NCBI GenBank assembly: GCA_003024785.1 | Contig: PUQB01000767.1 | Span: 38,502 to 102,501 of the forward strand | DNA: 64,000 nucleotides | Origin: Selaginella tamariscina | Taxonomy: Eukaryota > Streptophyta > Lycopodiopsida > Selaginellales > Selaginellaceae | Direction: 5' to 3' | Part shown: positions 26,101 to 36,743 of the stretch, piece by piece | How the letters are laid out: each line of letters opens with the position of its first letter | Position numbering within the stretch: position 1 is the first letter of the stretch | Position numbers and translations under genes: made by a program | Notes under the pieces: generated by a model | The model's input: only the letters and a program-made list of their open reading frames with translations | Databases searched by the model: none | Told to the model about the DNA's origin: nothing

Positions 26101-26230
26101 AATTCCATTCCAGAACCTCAACATGCTTGAAAATGGTGTTCACCCATACGTACACACAAGATCCTTGGGCAATATTGTGACATGATGCATTATTCATCTC
26201 GAACTTCCACAGTTCCAGTGCCAACTATCT
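23165..26230 (-). pseudogene. Candidate transposase (DUF7869-like), copy B, broken
   Basis: Read right to left: an acidic N-terminal region (about 25920-26110); a cysteine cluster DCCKKKCCQMADRN followed by a GIPKTTFYRR helix and HGNTAWSKP (25257-25715); ADRMPHKCRTT (about 25220); CLIHDKMDHSKTSIPK (about 24820); LQMDNCAGENKNR (24345-24385); an apparent short intron near 24290-24345; MVGHTHEDIDAFFSKVS (about 24185-24225); and a basic C-terminal domain. From memory these motifs match the eukaryotic DUF7869 family, often seen in mobile or expanded genes. The acidic residues in DKMD, DNCxxEN and HTHED look like a DDE/RNase H-type active site, which is inference. Frameshifts between blocks make it a pseudogene. 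It is transcribed away from the adjacent palindrome array. Confidence 0.65.
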
Positions 26231-26424
26231 CGTTGTTCCGAAGAAGACTACTTTATCTCCAGTTATATACATATTATCCTGCACATAAATAATTGTGTTA
26301 TTTATGATATCTGTTTATGCAATATTTCTAAGAAATCATAACTGCGGTTGCTTAATAATATGCATGTGCAATAATACATAATTATGTATATAAATAATAT
26401 CTCATGCTTTATTAATATAACTGA

Positions 26425-27240
26425 TGGGCGGGATTAATCCCACGCAGATCTACCCCTTCGAAGTGAGTCGGCGGGATTAATCCCGCCGTCACTCTACCCC
26501 ATCGAGAGAGTCGGCAGGATTAATCCCGCCGCCGATACTTCCTCGTCGAAGGAGCGGCGGGATTAATCCCGCCACGGGCTCCCTCCGACGAGGAAGTAGC
26601 GCGGGATTAATCCGTCGCGGGCTCCCTCCGACGAGGAAGTAGCGGCGGGATTAATCCCGCCGGGCTCCCTCCGACGAGGAAGTACCGGGGGATTAATCCC
26701 GCCACCGGATCTTCCTCGTCTGTGAGAGTTGGCGGATTAATCCCGCCGCAAATTCCTCGACGAGGAAGAGGGGCGGGATTAATCCCGCCACAAACTAACG
26801 ACGGAGAATAGGCGGCGGGATTAATCCCGCCCACAACTCTGACGACGGGGAATAAGCGACGGGATTAATCCCGCCCACAACTCTCTCCGACTATGATTTT
26901 AAAGAGATTCGGAATGAATCCTGCCCACAAATATTTAAAACAGGGAAGTACTTCTCTGCCTCCTAAAATGGTTGGCGAGATTAATCCCGCGACAACTCTT
27001 TTAATAAATTCAAGTAAATCTTATCAGTTGAGAGAGTTATCGGCGGGATTAATCTCGCCGCTCTTTTTAAAGGCGAGAAGCATTGCCCGAACTAATTCTG
27101 ATATAGCTATGAAAGAAATGGTGGCAGGATTAATCCCGCCACCTCTTCAAAGAGGCGAAAAAAAATGGCCGGATTAATCCCGCCGCCCCGGCTAACCGAG
27201 AATATTAAGTTAAAAGTATATTTAAACGGGATAAATCCCT
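26425..27240. repeat. Palindrome array 1, copy B
   Basis: About 16 copies of CGGCGGGATTAATCCCGCCG at intervals close to 43 bp (for example 26427, 26469, 26512, 26556, 26600, 26643, 26685, 26731, 26772, 26814, 26858), then wider spacing to 27228. Perfect copies are commoner than in copy A. Spacers carry CTCCCTCCGACGAGGAAG, itself GC-rich and regular. Same position relative to the leftward gene as in copy A. Confidence 0.95.
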
Positions 27241-29740
27241 AACAGAATATATTGTAATCCTAATGCATTCCTAAATCCCTAAATTCTAAAATTTAAGAGA
27301 GAATGTAAGAGAGTGAATCTTTATAAATATATTTAAATTTGTTTATAATACTTACTTGTAAACAGCACTGAAGGCGCCGTGCTTTCCTATAAACAATAAC
27401 GCACCCAATTTAATGTCGCTCCTGAGCTGATCACTAAGAAAAAAAAGAAAATCTGAAGAATGAAAATAAAGAATGAAGAAACCCTTGCCGGAGAAAGAAC
27501 CAGATCTGAATTTGAGTGGGAAATTAAATGCATTTTCAAATTTACATGTCAGACTGACAATACTTATGTCAGAAATTCGAAATTTTTGAAAAACAACAGA
27601 AAATAAAATTTAAGATGAGTTGAAACAAATAACGATAGTCTGACATATATACTCTCCAATTCAATGAGTGTTTTAAAATTGCATTTAATGTTATTCAAGT
27701 GCTTCAAGCTGTTTAATATTACGAAATTTTTGTAATTGTTTACATTCTTAATATTCAAGTATATATTATTGAGTTTATATTATATATATATATACACTAA
27801 TACAATAAATAAATTGATATATTATTATGTATCATTTAAAATATATTCATAGTCTGTTTATTATTATTATTTTCTTAATTACTCGAGTAATTAATTTACA
27901 TTTCCTACTATTAATGGGATATTCTTTATTATTTTCTTAATATTGAAAGAATATTCCAATATTAAACCTGATTATCATAATTAAATTAGTCTTATTCTTA
28001 ATTATCTCAGTAATTATTCTACATTTGTATATATTAATGGGATTTTCTCAATAATTAATTTGTTATTATTTCAAGAATATTCTAGTGTTAAACCTTATTA
28101 TCAATATTAAATTAATATATATTATTAAAACTATATATGACTATATATTAGATAAAATGATTATTATTATGTATAATTTAAAATATGTTCATAGTGTGTA
28201 TATTAATTTCATTTTCTTAATTATTTGAGTAATTAATCTTCTTTATATTAATGCGATATTCTTTATTATTTTCTTATTATTTCAAGAATATTTCAATATT
28301 AAACATGATTATCATAATTAAATTAGTTAATTATTTCAGTACTTGATCTACATTTGTATATATTAATGGGATTTTCTCAATTAATTTCTTATTATTTCAA
28401 GAATATTCTAATGTTAAACCTTATTATCAGTATTAAATTAATATATATTATTAAAATTATATATGGCTATATATTAGATAAAATCATATATTATTATGTA
28501 TAATTTAAAATATGTTCATAGTGTGTATATTAATATTATTTTCTTAATTATTCGATGTTTGTTTTGCACATATTATATATAAACACGATCATAAATTTAT
28601 ATATACACGTGCACACGCATTAGAAGTACTTACAAAGACACATATGCACACACATGCACATTGCCCTAAACCAAACTTGAGAAATTATATGTTGCTTCTT
28701 TATTGAAAAACATTATGTTCAACGCATGTATGATCTATATGTACTCAGTCTGTGTGTATGTAACACATTGAATTTACACATGTAATATATATGTATGTCT
28801 GTGTGTATACACATGTGTATGTATATATGTATTAATATATGCAATGTGTACGATTTTCATTTGTTAACACTCTATCTCTTCTCTCATACATACACAGTGT
28901 CACCATGCATAATCCCTTCTCTCTCTCATACATACACACCATGCATGATCCATAATATGTATTGATGTTACAATATTATGTAATATGTATAATGTATATC
29001 TATGTATAACACTCATTCCTCTCATACATAAATATTATGCATGATCCATCATAACCCTAAACCCTAAACCCTAAACCCTATGTTAACACATTGAATTTAC
29101 ACATGTAATATGTATGTATGTCTGTGTGTATACACGTGTGTATGTATATGTGTGTACTAATATATGCAATGTGTATGAATTTAATTTGTTAACACTCTTT
29201 CTCTTCTCTCATACATACACACCATGCATGATCCATATAAATATGTACTGTCTCTCTTCTCTCAAACATACACACCATGCATGATCCATATAAATATGTA
29301 CTGTCTCTCTTCTCTCATACATACACACCATGCATGATCCATATATGTATTGTCACTCTTCTCTCATACATACACACTATACATGATCCTATACTCTGTC
29401 TCTCTAATATTAATATGTACTAATATGTATGTATGTCTATGTGTATAATACTATGTGTGTATATATGTATCGTTGCACGTGAAATTAACACTCTCATGGA
29501 CACACACGTGTTAAACCCCTGCATGATATTTATTCTTGGGGTGTATGTGATACACCCACGCACACGCACACGCTGATAATATAATGAAAGAATATTCGTT
29601 TAGGGCGAATCTATAGTTTATTCTTTTAGGGTTTAAGTATATTCTTAAAAGGAATATTTGATTAGGTTAATATATATTCTATTCCTTTTAGGGTTTAAGT
29701 ATATTCCTAGGGTTTGTAAGGTGCGGCGGCGGCGGTGAAA
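27241..29740. other. AT-rich core, copy B
   Basis: Counterpart of 13991-16520, with the same imperfect duplications of an ATTAATGGGATATTCTTTAT-bearing unit (about 27840-28550). The minisatellite of CATACATACACACCATGCATGATCCATA units (28870-29400) is expanded relative to copy A. Non-coding. Confidence 0.8.
29053..29080. repeat. Interstitial plant telomere repeat, about four units
   Basis: Four consecutive CCCTAAA-type units. It sits at the junction of a local duplication: the GTTAACACATTGAATTTACA-type sequence at about 28750 reappears immediately after it. No telomere run was seen at the matching place in copy A. Confidence 0.85.
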
Positions 29741-30000
29741 TCTCCTTTTCTCTCTCACACAGGTGAGATCTCTCTCTCTCTCACACGCACACTCCTCTGG
29801 GTTTATTTATTTATTTTATTCACATATATATTTATATGTGTGTGTATCTTAATAAATATAATTTAGATCTCTATCTCTCGCACACACACGCACACTCGTA
29901 TACATATACACACACAGATATATATAATATATATCTCCTTCTCTCTCTCTCTCTTCTCTATAGATCTCTATCTCTCGCACACACACGCACACTCCTATAC

Positions 30001-30040
<40 letters not shown>

Positions 30041-30405
30041 TGTGTGTATCTGTATAATTTTATTGATTTGTTAATTGTATCTCTCGCACACACACGCGCA
30101 CTACTGTATATATATATGTGTGTGTGTGTTTGTTTATTTGTATGACTTTATTTGCTTCACACACGCATACACATGATATACATATACACACATATATATA
30201 TATACCTATGTACATATATACATACATATATTATGTGTACCAGTATCTGTATAATTTTATTTATTTATCTATCTCTCGCACACACACGCACACTCCTGTA
30301 TATACATATACATATACATATATATGTGTGTGTGTGTATTTGTATAATTTTATTTGATTTGTCTACCTCTGGCACACACACGCACTCTCCTACACACACA
30401 TATAC

Positions 30406-30443
<38 letters not shown>

Positions 30444-30447
30444 TGTA
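29741..30447. repeat. CA/TG and TA microsatellite block, copy B
   Basis: Same modular arrangement as 16530-17157, with (CT)n, (CA)n, (TA)n and (TG)n tracts and repeats of ATCTCTCGCACACACACGCA. It ends in a TG tract directly joined to palindrome array 2. Confidence 0.9.
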
Positions 30448-31645
30448 GCGGCGGGATTAATCCCGCCGCTATTATGGTGAGACGTGTGTAGCGACGGGAT
30501 TAATCCCGCCGCTATATGGTGAGACGTGTGTAGCGACGGGATTAACCCGCCGCATATGGTGAGACGTGTGTAGCGACGGGATTAATCCCGCTGCTATATG
30601 GTTAGCCCCTCGGCAGCGGGATTAATCCCGCTGCCATTTCAGGCAGGTTATTCGGTTAGCCAAATGAGTGGCGAGATTAATCCCGCCGCCTACGCATGCC
30701 TGCGCGGAATCGGGCGGGATTTATCCCGCCGCCATTGGCCTACCTAAGGGCCTAGGCAGGGGATTAATCCCGCCGATTCCGCATAGGCATTGGCGTCCGG
30801 CGGGATTAATCCCGCGCTACGCATGCCCTGTGCGAATCGGGCGGGATTTATCCCGCCGCCAAAGGCCTGCCTGAAGGGCCTAGGCGGCGGGATTAATCCC
30901 GCGGATTCCGCACAGGGCATTGGCGTGGCGGGATTAATCCCGCCGCTACGCATGCCCTGCGCGGAATCGGGCGGGATTTATCCCGCCGCCAGGCCTGCCT
31001 GAAGGGCCTAGGCGGCGGGATTAATCCCGCCGATTCGCACAGGGCATTGGTTCCGGGGATTAATCCCGCCGCTAAGGCCCGAGTGAAGGGCCTGGGCGCG
31101 GATTAATCCCGCGCTACGCATGCCCTGCGCGAATCGGGCGGGATTATCCCGCCGCCAAAGGCCTGCCTGAAGGGCCTAGGCGGCGGGATTAATCCCGCCC
31201 GATTCGCGAGGGAATTGGCGTCCGGCGGGATTAATCCCGCCGCAAGGGCCCTGGCGGGATTAATCCCGCCGAGCCTTCAATGCCTGTTGGAGGAATGAAT
31301 CCCGCCACCCTTCCTTTTTTCTCCATTGGTGAGTCGGACCAATCCCAAACGTTTCTGTCTGAGACGTAGAAGGTTTACAACATACCAATGGAGAGACTGG
31401 GAAGGGTGGGAAATTCATTTAACCATCCCTTACATGGTGGGCGAGATTAATCCCGCCTCCTTTCTGGAGTCACTGAAGGGGTGTGCAAATAAATCCTGCC
31501 AGTTCTCTCTGAGACCGAGAAGGGTGGCAAGATTAATTCCGCACTCCCGTTCAAGGCCTCCAGAAAGGTGGCGAGATTAATCCCGCCCACTCTTTCAGGA
31601 GGCATTGAAGGGGTGGCGAGATTAATCCCGCCGCACCTTCCATGT
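30448..31645. repeat. Palindrome array 2, copy B, with higher-order units
   Basis: About 20-24 palindromes, many perfect (GGCGGGATTAATCCCGCC), some with TTTAT in place of TTAAT at the centre. Intervals are near 42 bp. Between 30690 and 31230 they are organised in a higher-order unit of about 127 bp marked by CTACGCATGCCCTG (near 30690, 30816, 30944, 31114). In it the spacer GCATGCCCTGYGCGGAAT is answered by its reverse complement ATTCCGCACAGGGCAT. From 31250 on the copies decay as in copy A. Confidence 0.95.
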
Positions 31646-31749
31646 GAATATATATGTGTATTAGTATATATAAGTTGCATATCTCATTTTATTTACTTTT
31701 ATCATCTTATCATAATATTTCGAGTAAAAGCTAGGAATCTATGTAAAAC

Positions 31750-31830
31750 TGTCCAGAGCTCACATTTGTGGTGGTTCTAAAACGAAATGTTATCTTTCTT
31801 TTGCACTAGCACAAATGTGAGCTTTGGACA
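31750..31830 (+). promoter_or_regulatory. Inverted-repeat hairpin upstream of ParB-like gene, copy B
   Basis: Left arm TGTCCAGAGCTCACATTTGT (31750-31770) and right arm 31810-31830 pair at 20 of 21 positions. The remaining pair would be a G-U wobble in RNA. The loop is 39 nt. One pair differs compensatingly from copy A (G-C here, A-T there). It lies about 145 bp before the proposed start codon, between array 2 and the gene. It may be a 5'-leader RNA hairpin or a protein-binding inverted repeat. Confidence 0.6.
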
Positions 31831-31974
31831 GTTAATTCCGTCACTTCTCTCTGTGTATTATTTTTGTATATTCGGGTTTATACAAGTGTGTGTGCGTTTT
31901 TATATGATTTGTATTCATAGTGTATTATTTTGCAGAAGGACGATTTAATTAAACAAGGAGATCGAGTCATTAGT

Positions 31975-34900
31975 ATGGAGTCGTCGTCAAATTCTGGGTA
32001 AGAATTAAAATAAAATCTGTTATACTCGGATACTTGAACTAATCATTTTTGTATTCAGATGTGGAATTGAGGTGACATTAAAGACGAGAGCAGGAGAAGA
32101 GATGGGCAGGGGGATTCTGGAATCAACTTGGCCATATTTCAAACTAAACGGGAAGCGCATTGGAACAACCATGGTTGCTGTCAAACTAACCTCTGTCACA
32201 TCGCATGGACAAGCAAAACAATGGAAAGTGGGTGTGCTAGTCAAGCATCCGAAAGCATGCTGAACCCAGATTGACGATGCTCGACACATATGCCTTGTTC
32301 CATCCAATGTCACGTTCTCGGATCCAGAGGTCGCCAGTTACAACATTAATTTCGGGTGGTTTTGTCGACTTGTGGATAATGACGTTCACGTGTTCACTAA
32401 TGATGTTGACCTTGGAGTTCTTCTTCAACTCAACGAAAGCCCATCTATGGAGGGGATCCACTGGATGTCTACTTCGAAGATCTTCAGACTCATCGAGTAG
32501 GTGTATTGTCAGGAGATATTGCTTCACAATACAGAAAATCACAAGTGGAGCAATCGTCCCTCTTCACATTGAAGAAGAACACAGCGACATCATAAGGAGA
32601 TTGAGAGGGTGGCTTGGTCTCAGGTTCTTTACAGATCACGTTCAATTTGCTTAGCAAATTTCGGGAGCTGGAAGAGTGTGCCGAGAACATTAGAACAGCA
32701 TCAATCGGGGATCACACATGTTGATTCGGATCGTAGAAGAAAATCTAGTCGTTTTGTCAGCTGCACCTGTGGCGTCCCATGCTGCAATAAGCCACAAGGA
32801 AATGATGTTGGATGATAGGATTTACGAGTGTAGGGTTAAGTATTGCAGCGTCAACCCAAACTTCAATTACAGGCCACTCAATCAGGAACGTGTAGCTGAG
32901 CTCATGGAGAAGATGAAGGACGACAATTCTTACACCGTTCCACATAATGCTGTTTTGTGTGCATACTACGAGAGAAACAAAGGCGCTGACAAAGTGGATC
33001 ACAACACCGGAACAAATGAGGAAGGTTCAGACGGAGAATAGAAAATCATCAAGTACTACATCATTAGTGGCCAGCACACAATAACGGCAGCCCAACGACT
33101 TCTCGACGAACACAACAAAGGAACGATGGCAACAAAACTTTCCGAGCATACCCGTGAGAAGCTGACGAAAAGATCGGCGTTTTTAGCGAAGCCGAATCTC
33201 ACAATCGAGCAGTACCATAAGTTATCGGCGGAATGGGACGCTGCAGACACCAACCACTACAACAGCAAAATATGGGAGAAGTTCAAACACACGCGAGCCG
33301 TGTGGGAATCTCTTCAGCGACCACAAAGAGCTACCGCAGGGAATACACAATCTGCGGACTACCGGGTAAGCAAATTGTTTGGGCGGGATTTATCTCGCCG
33401 GTATATTAATCTGTTTTTTTCTCAGAGAGTTGAAGAAATTGTAGCAGTTGATTTTGCCCAGGTGGGCGGGAAGGAAACATCCTTTTTGATGATGTTGATT
33501 TCTTGTCCCGAGGATAGGATCTTTGCAAATGGTTGGGGATTATGGAATCCTTTGCAAAAGGAACACTGAAGAAGAAGCAGACAAGTGAAGTGGAGCCCTC
33601 AGAGAAGTCTGCAAAGAAACCCAGTAAGACGCCGAAGGCTAAGTCTGTTCAATCTATAAAGGATGTAGACAACGATTTCAAGCTCACATGGTTGAAGCCT
33701 TTAAATGGAACAACGATGGAGGAGATGGAAGTCTTGGCTGATTTGGTGATTGATGGCAAATTACAGATTAACAACAGCAGCCCACCTCTCCTTTTCATCT
33801 CAAGGCAATGGAGTTGAAGACGGTCAGGCACTTCAAGGAGTGGTTGGGAATACACTGCCACAAACTGGGTTGGATTTCGGCTTCAACATACGAAGAGGTC
33901 AGCAAATATTTTGTGACGATGATATGCTTGTCGAATGGGTGAATCAATCGGAAGATCTGGGCAAGAATCTATTGCACGCCAACGCCAAAAAGGAGAACAT
34001 TGCGATGACGCCTTCTCTTATGGCAGTCCTTCAGCAGCGGAGAACCGAGTTGAACCTTATAAAGGAGGATGCTACGAATCACGACAAGCCCTACAGATGT
34101 TTGTTGTTGGATTCGGAGACTTTATGGGGTACCATCACTGCTTGTAGGAAACCGTTTCAATTGTTCGTGATGGATCGGCGGGTGTCAAAAAATCCTTCGA
34201 CAGACAGGACACTAGAGGATTTGGTGGAGAAACTTAGCCGTGCAAGCATGTAAAGAAGGTATTTATTATTGAATTCATACTTGCACTCTTGACTGATATC
34301 TATTTTCAGGTATTTATTTCTTGATTCTTGCTCATGTCACCGATACCTTTGCCTTCGCCTTTGCCAAGAGGAATAAACATCGTTGGACAGGATTTTATAT
34401 GAATGATGCTGATCCGAAGTGCATTGATTCGGTTGTTCACTTGGTTGTTAGGAATGCGCCAAACATTTCAAACTTCCAAATGACTGGCCAGGCATCTGTT
34501 TGCACTCCAACGGCCCTGAACCTCCATCCGATACACCGATAGTGAGAGTGACGTATTCGGCAATGTACGTTATCCAAACATCACAAGTCAAGCGGCACGG
34601 AGCATCGTCAACTTGATCAGGGGTCCTCACAGTGATGCGTGGGTTTTTGACTACTGCACTAGGGGGTCCGTCTTGAAGGAGTGTTACCTTCGGCATACAT
34701 GTGTGTTTGCCGTTGAAAAGGATAAGACCATGGTTGAGGACCTGAACAAGTGGATAGATAGGTTCTCAACTGATACCCCAACGAATCCATAAGGAGTATT
34801 TGAGAAAGTTCCCTCCGATAAGTGCGATAGCTCTGAAGACGAATCTGGTTCAATGTCGGAGTCTGAGACGAACTTCAATCAGATATTAGACCGGAAGTTA

Positions 34901-35050
34901 TCTCGAGGAGTACAGAACATTGCACACTCCATTACCCATGGAAACATCAATAGAAGATGCAGAAGATCTTGAACCATCTCACAAGCGGCTTAGACCTTCT
35001 TCGCCTCACTCAGAAGGTAATAGCGAAGAAGAATTGTTAATGATTTAGAG
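31975..35050 (+). pseudogene. ParB-like / methyltransferase-like gene, copy B, broken
   Basis: Proposed start ATG at 31975; intron 1 is 31998-32058. Domains in order: an unassigned N-terminal region (GCGIEVTLKTRAGEE...); a ParB/Srx-like block at about 32850-33130, with RPLNQERVAELMEKMKDDNS and then YYIISGQHTITAAQRLL, which resembles the ParB N-terminal GxxR region; a helical basic region; intron 33366-33425; a linker with lysine/serine repeats (33580-33660); and a C-terminal block at 34560-34795 with WVFDYCTRGSVLKEC and VFAVEKD. The last block looks like motif I and strand 2 of a Rossmann methyltransferase. An acidic tail follows. Single-base indels and stops (near 33030, 33569, 34790) break it. 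ParB and methyltransferase identities are motif-level inferences. No DPPY-type motif IV was found. Confidence 0.55.
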
Positions 35051-35592
35051 TGACGAATAGTTGTAAATGAGTGTAACATAAGGCATTTTTGTATATTTCG
35101 TTTATATTTGTACAGAAAATAAATTCTCAAGGATTAATGAAGCTTTTAGTTCAAACATGGGTCACACATTAACAAGGTAAATAATATACCTTGATAATTT
35201 TAAGGTCAGCTAATTATCATTTTGCAGATGTAATGAAACAATTGAGAACATGGATTTTCAGCATTGGCATGAGGTAAGAGAGGGGTTTGGCGACAATTTC
35301 TTGTGCCACATGTCAGAATGACAGAGTTCATGCAGGAAATGGATAATAATGCAGCTCAAAACATCGTTACCATGGGGGCCACTTCATTTTTCATCATCAT
35401 TTTTATTGGCTTCAGTTCCGAAATCAATTTCTTCAGCGCATGCAATATCTGAATCTTGTAAGGATGATGTACAATTAAATGATGAAGGGATAGGCAACGA
35501 GATAGTGCAACGGATAAATGTGAAAGGGAGCAAACAAGTGATTTGCAAAGTATTCAAGAGGCAACGCTATCCATGTTACTCATGGCCATATT

Positions 35593-36288
35593 GTGTTGTT
35601 GGATGTCAATGGTGTTCTGCTTCATCGACAAAGGCCCGAGGATAGGAAAAAAGAAATCAAACAAGGAGATTTCATTCCTTGTCATGGTAAATTTCGATAT
35701 GATATTATTTTTCGTCCAGGGTTGGATCGTCTCTTTCAAAAGCTTAAGGAGATGGGTGCGCTTGTGGGGATTTGGTCATGCATGCAGATTCATAACTTAA
35801 CACCGCTGTTGAATTTGCTTAAGAAACATTGTAGTGTTGCAGAAGAGGTGATTCGTAAAGATTGGATTTTTGACCAGCGAATATGTTATAAACCTCTCGA
35901 ATTTCACAATATAAGAAAGGAAAGCAAGCCATACTTCTTCAAGAATGAAAGAATAATTGGGACTCATGGGGAGATCAGTCGCTTAAGGATAATGAATGCA
36001 CAGATGTTAGTAGTAGACGACTCTCCTCAGAAGGCTATGCTCAACCAAAACATTGCTTGTATTCATCCAATCACTTTCGATCCATATTCTGATACCGATA
36101 TCATGGATGAGCTAGTGAACTACTTGGATACGTGCCTCAGAAAGAAGAATCTCGAAAATTTTTGTGAGCAGTATCCACCGTATCATACATTTCCTGAAGC
36201 TTTTCTTTCTCGTGATTTTGAATTTTATAAAATGAAGGATAGCAACCGGGCGCTTTATAATATTATTCTTAAGGAACGTCATTTTTAG
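35593..36288 (+). CDS. FCP1/NIF-like HAD phosphatase domain protein, copy B
   Basis: A 231-codon open frame with the order of an FCP1/small-CTD-phosphatase (NLI-interacting factor) domain: strand 1 LLDVNGVLLHR (residues 2-12); RPGLDRLFQKL (41-51); GALVGIWSCM (55-64, the motif II position); DWIFDQRICYKPL (90-102); MLVVDDSPQKAMLNQN (138-153, the DD motif); CIHPITFDPYSDTD (156-169); and NYLDTCLRKK. Active family members use DxDx(T/V); here it is DVNG, with the second Asp replaced by Asn, a variant I recall in some plant homologues. Catalysis is therefore doubtful. The frame opens at a TTG and continues upstream without a clear ATG, so an N-terminal exon (35230-35590) is likely. It is the only long intact frame in the element, and probably cargo. 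Confidence 0.75.
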   Translation: MLLDVNGVLLHRQRPEDRKKEIKQGDFIPCHGKFRYDIIFRPGLDRLFQKLKEMGALVGIWSCMQIHNLTPLLNLLKKHCSVAEEVIRKDWIFDQRICYKPLEFHNIRKESKPYFFKNERIIGTHGEISRLRIMNAQMLVVDDSPQKAMLNQNIACIHPITFDPYSDTDIMDELVNYLDTCLRKKNLENFCEQYPPYHTFPEAFLSRDFEFYKMKDSNRALYNIILKERHF

Positions 36289-36743
36289 ATGAGCCTTTAT
36301 GCAGACCTTCTTATTACATCTTATGTATTAACAAGGATGGCAACTCCCAATTGCATTCGTGAGAGTGTTAGTGGTGGCAACAACATCAAGATATTGACCA
36401 AAATGATTTGATTAATCCGGAGAGTGATGATTTAGACAAAATGAGGAGATTTCTCTGTATGATAGGAAGAAAGTATTTATAAAAAATTAACATGTTGATA
36501 AGAAAATGATTTCATTTGTAATTATGTTTGATAGTATTTCTTCATTATTGTAAACTATTTTTAGAATAATATGAATATTCTAAGATATTTTAGGAATATT
36601 CCTTACTAAGTAAGGTTATTGAAGGATTAATTAATTAATTAATTAATATTTAAGGCTTAATTACATATTAATTAAATGATTAATTAATAATTAAAACTTA
36701 AGTATTAATTAGTAATTTATTTTATATTCCCATTTTCACGTAT

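Noticed and set aside
33366..33399. Reading through the short intron as coding sequence
   Set aside because: Both copies have GTAAG and a pyrimidine-rich CAG acceptor, and splicing joins two conserved blocks in phase.
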